Assembly: GCF_900141805.1 (NCBI RefSeq)
Contig: NZ_FQYN01000004.1
Location: 372,001-436,000 of the forward strand
DNA from: Hymenobacter daecheongensis DSM 21074
GTDB taxonomy: Bacteria > Bacteroidota > Bacteroidia > Cytophagales > Hymenobacteraceae
DNA length: 64,000 bases
Reading direction: 5' to 3'
Both the position numbers and the translations under genes were made by a program. Shown here piece by piece: positions 1 to 7,736 of this stretch. Below the pieces are notes generated by a model that was given only the letters and a program-made list of their open reading frames with translations, had not been told where the DNA came from and did not search any database. Every line of letters starts with the position of its first letter. Position 1 is the stretch's first letter.

Positions 1-639
1 CTGGAGCTGATGGAGGAGGCCTACCACAAAGGCGGCCTCCATGCCACGGCGCTGGGCTTTGTGGGCGGGGCCGTGGCCTACACGCTGGCCAACTGGCTGC
101 TGGCCCGCGCCGGGGCCAAGCACCGCAAACGCTCCGGCGAGCATCAGCGCGTGGAGCGCGGGCAGGTGCAGCAGGGCCAGAAGGAAGGCACCGAGGCCGG
201 CGACGACAACGGCATGGCCCTGGCCATCGGGGCCCTGCTCGACGGCATTCCGGAGAGTATCGTTATTGGCCTGAGTATGCTGGCGGGTGGGGCGGTGAGC
301 GTGGTGGCCGTAACGGCCATTTTTATGTCGAACCTGCCGGAGGGGCTTTCCAGCGCGGCCGGTATGCGCAAGGCCGGCCGCTCGGCCCGCTATGTACTGC
401 TGCTCTGGGGCGGCATTGCGCTTGTTTCGGGCGTGTCGTCGTTGGTGGGCTACACGGTGTTCAGCCAATTTTCGCCCCAGGTAGTGGCCGCCACCACCGC
501 CATTGCCGCCGGAGCCGTGCTGGCCATGATTGCCGACACGATGATTCCGGAAGCCTTCGAAACTGCCCACAACTTCACCGGCCTGATTACGGTGCTGGGC
601 TTTCTGGCCTCGTTTTTTCTGAGCAAGATGGGCGAGTAG
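1..639 (+). CDS. ZIP family metal transporter (5' truncated)
   Basis: This is the C-terminal part of a ZIP-type divalent-metal (zinc/iron) permease of the inner membrane. The frame is open to base 1, so the ATG at 10 is probably internal and the true start lies outside the window. Visible family features are a hydrophilic, His/Arg/Glu-rich cytoplasmic loop (about residues 35-70), then the membrane segment with DGIPES, the following segment with SNLPEG, and two further helices ending in LGFLASFFLSK. The DGIPES and PEG motifs form the metal site in this family. About 212 residues are visible; full bacterial ZIPs are around 250-270. Substrate cannot be told from sequence. A palindromic repeat region follows the stop. 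Confidence 0.88.
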   Translation: MELMEEAYHKGGLHATALGFVGGAVAYTLANWLLARAGAKHRKRSGEHQRVERGQVQQGQKEGTEAGDDNGMALAIGALLDGIPESIVIGLSMLAGGAVSVVAVTAIFMSNLPEGLSSAAGMRKAGRSARYVLLLWGGIALVSGVSSLVGYTVFSQFSPQVVAATTAIAAGAVLAMIADTMIPEAFETAHNFTGLITVLGFLASFFLSKMGE

Positions 640-665
640 ATGGCGGAACAGCCGCAGCGCGGCGG

Positions 666-808
666 CAGGTTTGTAGAGACCAATCGTAGAAAGAAACAAA
701 GCCGCGTAGCGGTGACAGAGTCGTTCGGGCGGTTCTGTCGCCGCTACGCGGCTTGTTCCTTCTCCTTCCTCTATTTTCTACAAACCTGTCACCGCTACGC
801 GGCTTTGC
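666..808. repeat. Palindromic intergenic repeat, GCCGCGTAGCGG type
   Basis: The 222-base gap between the convergent ZIP and amt genes holds a palindrome. An arm starting CAGGTTTGTAGA and ending GCCGCGTAGCGGTGACAG (666-718) is followed by its reverse complement with a diverged middle (735-788). A third partial copy of the core, inverted, extends to about 808. The outer ends and inner cores match well and the centre of the arms has drifted. It could work as a bidirectional terminator-like structure, but there is no clean T-run. Confidence 0.7.
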
Positions 809-861
809 ATTGCTTTGCCCGTAGCGCTTTGGCCTGCATCAGCTTCAAAAAACCTTCCCGC

Positions 862-2250
862 TCAGCCCTGCGCCGGGGTAGGCTCCTTGCGGTAGGAGTG
901 CTCAAATTCTTCGTCGGTGTGGTAGGTGGATTCGGCGTGCTGGCTTAGGTCGAGGCCGCGCTCCTCGTCGGTGGCCTTTACGCGCAGACCGAAGCAGGAA
1001 TCCGTGATTTTGAGCAGCGCCCACGAGCCCAGAAAGGAATAAACCACCACGATAAGCAGGCCCAGCACGTGGTAGCCAAACAGCGTGGCCGTACCGTGAA
1101 TCAAGCCGCCGCTTTCGGCAAATACGCCCGTGAGCAGCATGCCCACAATGCCGCCCAGCCCGTGGCAGGGAAACACGTCGAGCGTGTCGTCGATGTTGGT
1201 GTAGCTGGTCTGCCAGTGCACAGCCGCCTGACTGATAAGCGCCGCCACCACCCCAATTAGAATGCTCTGACCATACGAGACGTAGCCGGCGGCCGGCGTG
1301 ATGGCCACCAGCCCTACCACGGCCCCGATGCAGGCACCAACGGCCGTGGGCTTGCCGCCGCGGGCCAGCTCCACCAGCATCCAGGCAATGAGGGCCGCCG
1401 CCGAGGCCAGGTTGGTGGTCACGAAGGCTTGGGCGGCCAGCGCATTGGCTCCCAGCGCCGAGCCGGCATTGAACCCAAACCAGCCAAACCAGAGCAGGCC
1501 GGTGCCCAGCAGCACGTAGGGCACATTGGGGGTTGCAAAGGGCTGCCGGCTGGCCCCACCCACGCGCGGCCCCAGCACCAGCGCCCCCGCCAGCGCCGCA
1601 ATGCCGGCCGAGATATGCACCACCGTGCCGCCCGCAAAATCGAGCACGCCCCAGCGCCGCAGAAAGCCGTCGGGGTGCCAGGTCCAGTGCGCCAGCGGGC
1701 AGTAGATAAACAGGCAAAACAGCACCATAAAGGCCAGATAGCCCTTAAAGCGCACCCGCTCGGCAAACGAGCCGGTGATGAGCGCCGGCGTGATAACGGC
1801 AAATTTGAGCTGAAACGCGAAGAACAGAATGAACGGGATGCCCGGCGACAATACCGGATGCGGAGCCGTACCCACATTGCGTAGCAGCCCAAACGTGAGC
1901 GGATTGCCAATCAGGCCGCGCCAGCTGGTGCCGTAGGCCAGCGAAAAGCCCACGAAATACCACACCAGCGTGATAACGCCCAGGGCCACGAAGCTCTGCA
2001 GCATGGTGCTGATGACGTTTTTGGGCCGCACCATGCCGCCGTAGAAAAACGACAGGCCGGGCGTCATAATCAGCACGAAGGCGGTAGCGGTGAGCATCCA
2101 GGCCACATCGGCGGCATTCAGCGAGCCGGGGGCGGCGGCCGGATGCGGCATTTCTATGAAAGCGGCCGCCAGACTCAACCCAACCAGACCCAGCAGCAGG
2201 AAGGCACTGTAGCCGAAACGACGCGCCGGTAAAGTTTCCGTTGTGCTCAT
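862..2250 (-). CDS. amt: Ammonium transporter (Amt/Rh family)
   Basis: A 462-residue Amt-family channel that conducts ammonium/ammonia across the inner membrane for nitrogen acquisition. About eleven membrane helices are evident. The Amt signature region FFYGGMVRPKNV follows the first helices. Both pore histidines of the twin-His motif are present: H212 in TVVHIS and H363 in PCHGLGG, equivalent to H168 and H318 of E. coli AmtB. A hydrophilic cytoplasmic C-terminal tail with the conserved GLDLSQHAESTY stretch ends the protein. No glnK/PII gene lies next to it, unlike many amt loci. It is divergent from alkB across an A+T-rich 269-base gap, so the two likely have separate promoters. The start at 2250 gives a normal first helix. 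Confidence 0.96.
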   Translation of the reverse strand: MSTTETLPARRFGYSAFLLLGLVGLSLAAAFIEMPHPAAAPGSLNAADVAWMLTATAFVLIMTPGLSFFYGGMVRPKNVISTMLQSFVALGVITLVWYFVGFSLAYGTSWRGLIGNPLTFGLLRNVGTAPHPVLSPGIPFILFFAFQLKFAVITPALITGSFAERVRFKGYLAFMVLFCLFIYCPLAHWTWHPDGFLRRWGVLDFAGGTVVHISAGIAALAGALVLGPRVGGASRQPFATPNVPYVLLGTGLLWFGWFGFNAGSALGANALAAQAFVTTNLASAAALIAWMLVELARGGKPTAVGACIGAVVGLVAITPAAGYVSYGQSILIGVVAALISQAAVHWQTSYTNIDDTLDVFPCHGLGGIVGMLLTGVFAESGGLIHGTATLFGYHVLGLLIVVVYSFLGSWALLKITDSCFGLRVKATDEERGLDLSQHAESTYHTDEEFEHSYRKEPTPAQG

Positions 2251-2475
2251 AGTGATGCCTTTTGTTATCTAGGGTGAATATAGAAAAACGTGTGCATTTT
2301 ATACTTACATACCCTATTTCTGTAAGCCCATTTCTAATTCTTTAGTAGTATTCCTTCAAACATACCCTTATAATTGATGCCGTTTTCATGATGAGCCAAC
2401 TTCACGTTCACCATCCTCTTCCTATCCAGCTATCCGAGTAGTCACCCAATGCTGGAATTAAGCTGCGGAAGTGAG

Positions 2476-2483
2476 TATCTTGC
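2476..2483 (+). promoter_or_regulatory. Possible -7 element for alkB
   Basis: TATCTTGC lies 36 bases before the alkB ATG. It resembles the Bacteroidota -7 consensus TAnnTTTG, with the TTTG end replaced by TTGC. No convincing -33 TTG box was identified, so this rests on position and partial similarity only. Confidence 0.35.
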
Positions 2484-2519
2484 TTTAAGCATTTTACTTC
2501 CACGCTGTTGCCCGTTTTC

Positions 2520-3572
2520 ATGGCCTCTGTCCTGCGTGATCTGCGCTACCTTCTGGCCTATACTGTGCCGCTGACGGCCCTAGCCGGCTTCTGGTGGGGC
2601 GGCGCGTGGGCCTGGCTCACGCCCGCCTACGTGTTCGGCCTGATTCCGCTGCTGGAGTGGCTTTTCCCGCCTCGCCCTGCCTCTGCCGAGGACGAGGCCC
2701 CGCGCCTGCGGCGCGGCTTTTTTGATGGGCTACTATACCTGAACGTAGGACTGCAATACGGCCTGCTGGGCATTTTCCTGTACGTTTTCACCCACTCCGA
2801 ACGCACCGACTGGGAATACGGGGGCATGGTATTCAGCATGGGTATCTGCTGCGGGGCGCTGGGCATTAATGTGGCGCACGAGCTGGGCCACCGGGTTTCT
2901 GCCACCGAGCGCACGCTGGCCCATCTGCTGCTGCTGAGCACGCTCTACCTGCATTTCTACATCGAGCACAACCGCGGCCACCACCGGCACGTGGCCACGC
3001 CGCTGGATCCCGCCACCGCCCGCTTCAACGAACCCTTTTTCCGGTTTCTGGTCCGGGCTGTGGCGGGCGAATACCGCGGCGCCTGGCACCTAGAGGCCGC
3101 CCGCCTACGTCAGCAGGGCCGGGCGTGGTGGTCGGGGCACAACCAGATGCTGCGGTTTCAGCTGTACCAATTGCTGCTGATGCTGGCCGTGGGGGCGGTA
3201 TTTGGGCTGGCGGGTCTGCTGGGGTGGCTGGGCGCGTGCGCCGTGGGCATTATCCTCTTCCAGCTCGTGAACTACGTGGAGCACTACGGCCTGCTGCGCC
3301 GCCGCACCGCTACCGGCATCTACGAGCGGGTGCAGCCCTGGCACTCCTGGAACTCGGAGCACGCCTTCGGCCGCATCCTGCTCTACGAACTCACCCGCCA
3401 CTCCGACCACCACTACCAGGCCAGCCGCCCCTACCAAACCCTGCGCCTGCAGCCCCAAAGCCCCCAAATGCCCACCGGCTACCCCGGCATGATGCTCCTG
3501 GCCACCCTGCCCCCACTCTGGTTCCAGGTGATGAACAAGCGAGTACCGAATAGTGAGATAGTGAGATGGTGA
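2520..3572 (+). CDS. alkB: AlkB-type membrane alkane/fatty-acyl hydroxylase
   Basis: A 350-residue integral-membrane non-heme diiron monooxygenase of the AlkB/fatty-acid-desaturase superfamily, expected to hydroxylate terminal carbons of alkanes or similar chains using rubredoxin-supplied electrons. The three His clusters that bind the diiron site are visible: H120-E-L-G-H124, H150-N-R-G-H154-H155 and H294-S-D-H297-H298. The AlkB-typical NYVEHYGL is also present, and the rest is about six hydrophobic helices. I chose the ATG at 2520 over the in-frame TTG at 2508. No rubredoxin or rubredoxin reductase gene is nearby. The last seven residues (NSEIVRW) and the stop are encoded inside a 53-base inverted repeat, so the tail has probably been remodelled by that element. 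Substrate range is not predictable. Confidence 0.9.
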   Translation: MASVLRDLRYLLAYTVPLTALAGFWWGGAWAWLTPAYVFGLIPLLEWLFPPRPASAEDEAPRLRRGFFDGLLYLNVGLQYGLLGIFLYVFTHSERTDWEYGGMVFSMGICCGALGINVAHELGHRVSATERTLAHLLLLSTLYLHFYIEHNRGHHRHVATPLDPATARFNEPFFRFLVRAVAGEYRGAWHLEAARLRQQGRAWWSGHNQMLRFQLYQLLLMLAVGAVFGLAGLLGWLGACAVGIILFQLVNYVEHYGLLRRRTATGIYERVQPWHSWNSEHAFGRILLYELTRHSDHHYQASRPYQTLRLQPQSPQMPTGYPGMMLLATLPPLWFQVMNKRVPNSEIVRW

Positions 3573-3666
3573 AATAGTGAGTTTGATGTTCGATTTGCGC
3601 AGCTGGCGCATGTTGCGCAAATCGAACATCAAACTCACTATTTCACCATCTCACTATCTCACTATT
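3549..3666. repeat. Perfect 53-bp inverted repeat overlapping alkB stop
   Basis: Bases 3549-3601 are the exact reverse complement of 3614-3666, with a 12-base loop. The outer half of each arm is made of short GTGAGATAGTGAGATGGTGA-type units; the inner half is unique sequence ending TTTGCGCA. The left arm encodes the end of AlkB and its TGA. The right arm reaches the stop of the convergent glycosyltransferase gene. Transcripts from either side would form a very stable hairpin, so it may serve as a bidirectional 3'-end structure even without a typical T-run. Confidence 0.95.
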
Positions 3667-5518
3667 TCCCCCGCTTGAAGCGGTAGTATTTTCGGTACCA
3701 GGGGGCGGTTTTTTTGAACAATGTACCGGGGGTTTCTTCCGGGAAAATGTTCACGCGGAAGATCTGGAAATGGTCGTCTTCGAGGTGCATACCGCCCGTG
3801 TCGGTGGCGACGCCGAAGGTGAAGCCGGCCTGCTGCACCAGCTTTTTTAGCGGCTCATTGACGCTGCCGTAGGGGTAGGCGAAGGAGACGACTTCGGTGC
3901 CGAGCGTGCGCTCCAGCGCATTTTTGCTCGCCCGGATTTCGTGGGCGGCCTGGGCCGGGGGCAGCGTGGTGAGGTTGACGTGCGTGAGCGTATGCGCCCC
4001 GATTTCCCAGCCCGCCGTCACGAAAGCCCGCTTTTCGTCCTCCGACATAATCTCGCAGCGCGGCTCGGTGGGGTCGGAGTCGGCATCCCAGAAGTTGTAG
4101 CGCACGGCCGCGTCGCCGAGCAGGTAGATGACGCCGCGGTAGCCGTAGCGCTGCATCAGGGGCAGCAGGTTGGTGTAGTTGTCGGTGTAGCCGTCGTCGA
4201 AGGTGAGGATGATGGGGCGGGCGGGAAAGTCGCGCAGGGGCTGGTCGCCGTTGGCAAAGGCGAGGTAATCTTTGAAAGTAATGGGCGTGAAGCCCCGGCT
4301 TTGGAAATAGCGCAGGTGCTTCTCGAAGTTTTCGGCCGTCACGAAAATCCGATGCTTGGTTTGCAGCGGCTCGGTCGGGATTTTGTGGTACATCAGAATC
4401 GGCAGGAAGCCGGGGCGGGCCTTCTGCATACGGGCGCTGCGGTACACGCTCAGCACCTGGGCGGCAATGTAGCTCAGGCTGTAGTCGGTGCGCACCTGCT
4501 GCTGCAGGGCGGCGGGCACGGGCCGGGGCGCGGCCAGCGCGGCGCGGGCTTCGGTTAGCAGGGCGGCGTAGTCTACTTCGGAAGTGGGCTGCAGCCGGGC
4601 GGAGATGTCGCCGAAGTTGGAAGCGGCGGCGGCTTCGTAGGTTTCCGGCGTTACGAGGCCCGCGTAAGCAGCTTCGCCCAGTGCCAGCACCGGTACGCCG
4701 GCCCCCAGCGCCTCAATGGCCACGCGCCCGGCCCCAATTACCAGCGACGATTTATGCAGCCAGCCGGGAATATCCTCCGTGAAACCCACCACTTCAATAC
4801 GGCTGCCAAACTGCGCCTGCAGCGCTTGCAGGGCAGCTTTGCCGGCCTCGGGCAGGTGCTCTAGCTCGCCGCCGATGAGAGCCAGCCGGAGCGCCGGAAA
4901 TTCGGAAAGGAGCGCCGGAAACACCTGCTGCAGCAGCTGTGCGGCCCGCTCGCCCTTGCCCCCATTGAAGCGGCCGATAAAGGAAATCCGCGGCGGCGCG
5001 GGTTCGGCATTGGGCGTTTTCGCCTGGTTCGTAGCCAGCTCCGCGCCGAAGTCGATGCCGTTGGGCAGCAGCACGATTTTCGGCGCGGCCATCTTCACCT
5101 CTTCCACCAGATGTGTTTTCAGGTTGGCGCAAATGGCAATTACCTTGTCGCCATACACATCGAAAAGGCTGGTGGAGGCGTGCAGATGCTGGCGGCCGTG
5201 CACGGTGCTCACCAGGGGCACGCCGGTGCCTTTTAGAGCAAAATACGCCACCCAGCTGGCCGCCCGCGAGTGGGCGTGCACCACATCAATCTGCTCCTGG
5301 CGCACCAGTTGGCGCAGCAGCCGGATGTTGCGCAGCCGCTGCCCGTGCCGCCGGTTGCTGATGGGCGCCTGCACGCACCGCGCCCCCGTAGGCAGCGTGG
5401 CCCTATCCGATACCATCGTCACTGTGTGGCCCTGGGCCCGGTGGGCCTCGGCCAGATGCACCGCGTAGCTCACCGAGCCGGCAAAGAAATTGGCAGACAA
5501 AACGTGCAGAATACGCAT
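3662..5518 (-). CDS. Fusion: family 4 glycosyltransferase + NodB polysaccharide deacetylase
   Basis: A 618-residue two-domain protein. Residues 1 to about 365 form a GT-B glycosyltransferase: an N-terminal ILHVLSANFFAGS loop, the VDVVHAHSRAASW-like acceptor region and a second Rossmann half with FIGRFNGGKGE. From about residue 375 a carbohydrate-esterase-4 (NodB) domain begins with ILMYHKIP. It carries the catalytic/metal motif TFDDGYTDNY, the metal-binding HTLTH and the FAYPYGSVN loop. A joined transferase and deacetylase suggests that one polypeptide adds a sugar and N-deacetylates a surface polysaccharide or glycolipid. No signal peptide is evident, so the deacetylase would act in the cytoplasm unless the protein is exported otherwise. 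The two domains are usually separate genes. Polymer and sugar donor are unknown. Confidence 0.88.
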   Translation of the reverse strand: MRILHVLSANFFAGSVSYAVHLAEAHRAQGHTVTMVSDRATLPTGARCVQAPISNRRHGQRLRNIRLLRQLVRQEQIDVVHAHSRAASWVAYFALKGTGVPLVSTVHGRQHLHASTSLFDVYGDKVIAICANLKTHLVEEVKMAAPKIVLLPNGIDFGAELATNQAKTPNAEPAPPRISFIGRFNGGKGERAAQLLQQVFPALLSEFPALRLALIGGELEHLPEAGKAALQALQAQFGSRIEVVGFTEDIPGWLHKSSLVIGAGRVAIEALGAGVPVLALGEAAYAGLVTPETYEAAAASNFGDISARLQPTSEVDYAALLTEARAALAAPRPVPAALQQQVRTDYSLSYIAAQVLSVYRSARMQKARPGFLPILMYHKIPTEPLQTKHRIFVTAENFEKHLRYFQSRGFTPITFKDYLAFANGDQPLRDFPARPIILTFDDGYTDNYTNLLPLMQRYGYRGVIYLLGDAAVRYNFWDADSDPTEPRCEIMSEDEKRAFVTAGWEIGAHTLTHVNLTTLPPAQAAHEIRASKNALERTLGTEVVSFAYPYGSVNEPLKKLVQQAGFTFGVATDTGGMHLEDDHFQIFRVNIFPEETPGTLFKKTAPWYRKYYRFKRGK

Positions 5519-5619
5519 ACGGCAGGAACGTCGGGAGGCGGCAAAAAGGCGGCCGGCCGCAAAGATACCGGCAATTTGGCGGGGCGCAGTCGGGTGCTTT
5601 CGGCGCGCAGCGGCCGGCG

Positions 5620-6939
5620 CTAGGCCGGCGCGGGCAGCCGCAGGCTGAACTCCGTGCCGCGCCCGGCCTCGGAGCTGATGCCGAAGCCAATGCCGTGCAG
5701 CTGCGCAATGCTGTGTACCACCGTCAAGCCCAGCCCGTAGCCCTCGGCGGCGTCGGTGTCGAAGCGGCGGAACCGCTCGAAAACGTGGGCCAGATGCTCC
5801 GGGGCAATGGGTTTGCCGGTGTTGCGGATGCGCAGCTCATAGGCCCCATCCGGCAGCGGCTGGCCGTGCAGCGCAATCAGGCCGCCCAGCTCATTGTACT
5901 TCACCGCGTTGCTGAGCAGGTTGGAAAAGAGCGTGAATACCAACGGGCGGTTGGCCGGCGCCAGCACCGGCTCGCCGGCCAGCTGCCATTCCACCCGCAG
6001 CAGCATCTCCCCGATGCGGTCCTCCAGCTCCTCTACTACCTCGGCCAGCACCTCGGCCACCGGAACGCGCTCCGCCAGCGCAAACTGGTGGTTTTCGACC
6101 CGTGAAATGAGCAGCAGCGTGCGCAGCGTGGCCGTGAGGCGGTGCAGGGTTTTCTGCGAAGCCACGAGCTGGGCTTCGGCTTCTTCGGGCAGAATTTCGG
6201 CCCGCAGCATATTCTCGAAGCGGTTTTGCAGCACCGAAATCGGGGTCAGCAGCTCGTGCGAGGCATTGGCAATGAACTGGCGCTCCTGCTCAAACACCGA
6301 CTGAATCTTGAGCAGCATCTGCTGGATGCTGGCATCGAGGTACTGAAAATCGGAAGTGGTAGTGCGCAGCGGCGGCAGTGCGGGCGGCACGGGCCCGCGC
6401 ACGGCCCGCAGGCGCTCCACAATGTAGTCGACGGGCCGCAGCAGGTGCCGAATCACGCCCAGCTCAAACAGCAGCGTGGGCAGCACCGCAAACGCCAGCA
6501 CGTAGGCCGCCAGCGTGCGCAGCAGCTCATACACTTCCTCCAGCGAGGCAATGCTCTTGCCGATTTCGTAGATGTAGGGCCGCCCTTGATAGAACCCGCC
6601 GTGACGCAGCACCCGAAAATCGACCAGCTGCCCCTGCTGCCGGCGCGGAAACGTGCCAATGGTATCGGCCACCAGCGCGGCGCTGGGCTGCAGGGCAATA
6701 AATTCGTCCTGCAGCAAGTCGTAGTGGGTGCGGCCCTGCCGCGACGGCCGGTCCAGAAACTCCTCGATGCCCACCTGCCCGATGCGGCGCTGCACCTGGC
6801 GCAGCTCGGCGCGCAGGGCGGCATCGGTGTGGCGCAGCACCAGTCCCTGCGCCACCCAGGGCAGGGCCAGCAGCAGCACGGCCGCCATCAGGGCCTTGGA
6901 AAGTACGCTGAGCAGAATCAGCTTTTGCTGGAGCTTCAC
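5620..6939 (-). CDS. Two-component sensor histidine kinase
   Basis: A 439-residue membrane histidine kinase. I placed the start at GTG 6939, which overlaps the TGA of the upstream response regulator by four bases (GTGA), a normal coupled arrangement; the longer in-frame reading from 7029 would be antisense-like Arg-rich sequence inside the regulator gene. Order: first membrane helix (about 8-28), periplasmic sensor region of roughly 110 residues, second helix, HAMP-like linker, HisKA with phospho-acceptor H228 in ASHELLTPI, and an HATPase with N-box FSNLLSNAVKYN, an FERFRRFD motif and G-box YGLGLTVV. All catalytic boxes look intact. Signal unknown; it should phosphorylate the adjacent OmpR-type regulator. 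Confidence 0.94.
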   Translation of the reverse strand: MKLQQKLILLSVLSKALMAAVLLLALPWVAQGLVLRHTDAALRAELRQVQRRIGQVGIEEFLDRPSRQGRTHYDLLQDEFIALQPSAALVADTIGTFPRRQQGQLVDFRVLRHGGFYQGRPYIYEIGKSIASLEEVYELLRTLAAYVLAFAVLPTLLFELGVIRHLLRPVDYIVERLRAVRGPVPPALPPLRTTTSDFQYLDASIQQMLLKIQSVFEQERQFIANASHELLTPISVLQNRFENMLRAEILPEEAEAQLVASQKTLHRLTATLRTLLLISRVENHQFALAERVPVAEVLAEVVEELEDRIGEMLLRVEWQLAGEPVLAPANRPLVFTLFSNLLSNAVKYNELGGLIALHGQPLPDGAYELRIRNTGKPIAPEHLAHVFERFRRFDTDAAEGYGLGLTVVHSIAQLHGIGFGISSEAGRGTEFSLRLPAPA

Positions 6940-7670
6940 GCTGGGGACGTAGCGGCCGGCGCGGCCCCGGTTTCGGGTGTGGGGTCGGGCCGCAGCCGGT
7001 AGCCGATGCCGCGCACGGTTTCGATCCACTCGTGGGCCGGATCGTGGGCGGCGAGCTTCTTGCGCACGTTTTTGATGTGCACGTCGATGTAGTTGGAGTC
7101 GTGGTCGGCGCTTTCATTCACCGAGCCGCCCCAGATATGCTCGCTCAGCTGCAGGCGCGTGAGCACCTTGCCGCGGTGCAGCAGCAGGTAGTGCAGCAGG
7201 TCGAATTCTTTGCGCGTGAGCACCAGCGGCTGCGCGCCGTAGCGCAGGCTGCGGTCGGCCAGGTGCAGCGTGAAGCCGCCGAAGGGCAGCACATCCTGCA
7301 CCACGCCGTGCTTGCGCCGCGTCACGGCCAGCATCCGCGAGCTAAGCTCCAGCAGCGAATACGGTTTGGGCAGGTAGTCATCGGCGCCCAGGTTGAGGCC
7401 GTTGATGCGGTCATCTACGGAGCCGCGGGCGCTCAGAATGATGATGGACGCCTGCTGATTCCGCTCGCGCCGGGCCTGGGCCAGCAGCGCCAGTCCGTCC
7501 TGGTCGGGCAGACTCAAATCGAGCAGCACGAAGTCGTATTCGTTCACGAAAAGCTTTTCCGAGGCTTCGCGGCCCGTGCGGGCAAAGTCGCAGTGGTAGT
7601 GCTCATCGTACAGAAACAGCCCCAGCTCCCGGGCCAGGGCGCGGTCATCTTCCACAATTAACACGTTCAT
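6936..7670 (-). CDS. OmpR/PhoB family response regulator
   Basis: A 244-residue DNA-binding response regulator. The receiver domain (about 1-115) has the acidic pair in VEDD, phospho-acceptor D51 in LLDLSLPD, and the later Lys in DDYLPKPYSLLEL. A winged-helix output domain (about 130-232) has the typical LTRKEFDLLHYLLLHRG and VRGIGYRL. It is first in a two-gene operon with the overlapping kinase. A short low-complexity tail (TGAAPAATSPA) ends it. The sequence TACTTTGC ends only four bases before the ATG on this strand, so the message could be nearly leaderless. Targets unknown. Confidence 0.95.
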   Translation of the reverse strand: MNVLIVEDDRALARELGLFLYDEHYHCDFARTGREASEKLFVNEYDFVLLDLSLPDQDGLALLAQARRERNQQASIIILSARGSVDDRINGLNLGADDYLPKPYSLLELSSRMLAVTRRKHGVVQDVLPFGGFTLHLADRSLRYGAQPLVLTRKEFDLLHYLLLHRGKVLTRLQLSEHIWGGSVNESADHDSNYIDVHIKNVRKKLAAHDPAHEWIETVRGIGYRLRPDPTPETGAAPAATSPA

Positions 7671-7674
7671 AAGC

Positions 7675-7682
7675 GCAAAGTA
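7675..7682 (-). promoter_or_regulatory. Possible -7 element for the two-component operon
   Basis: Read on the minus strand, TACTTTGC sits immediately before the response-regulator ATG at 7670. If used as the Bacteroidota -7 box, transcription would start at or within the first codon, which implies a leaderless or very short 5' leader. Evidence is motif similarity only. Confidence 0.3.
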
Positions 7683-7736
7683 AGGAAGCCCGGCTGAATA
7701 GCCGCGGTGCCGGACACGGGCAACAACCGCCCCCGG

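Noticed and set aside
3549..3666. The 53-bp palindrome as a classic rho-independent terminator
   Set aside because: Arms are far longer than terminator stems and no T-run follows; kept as a repeat element.
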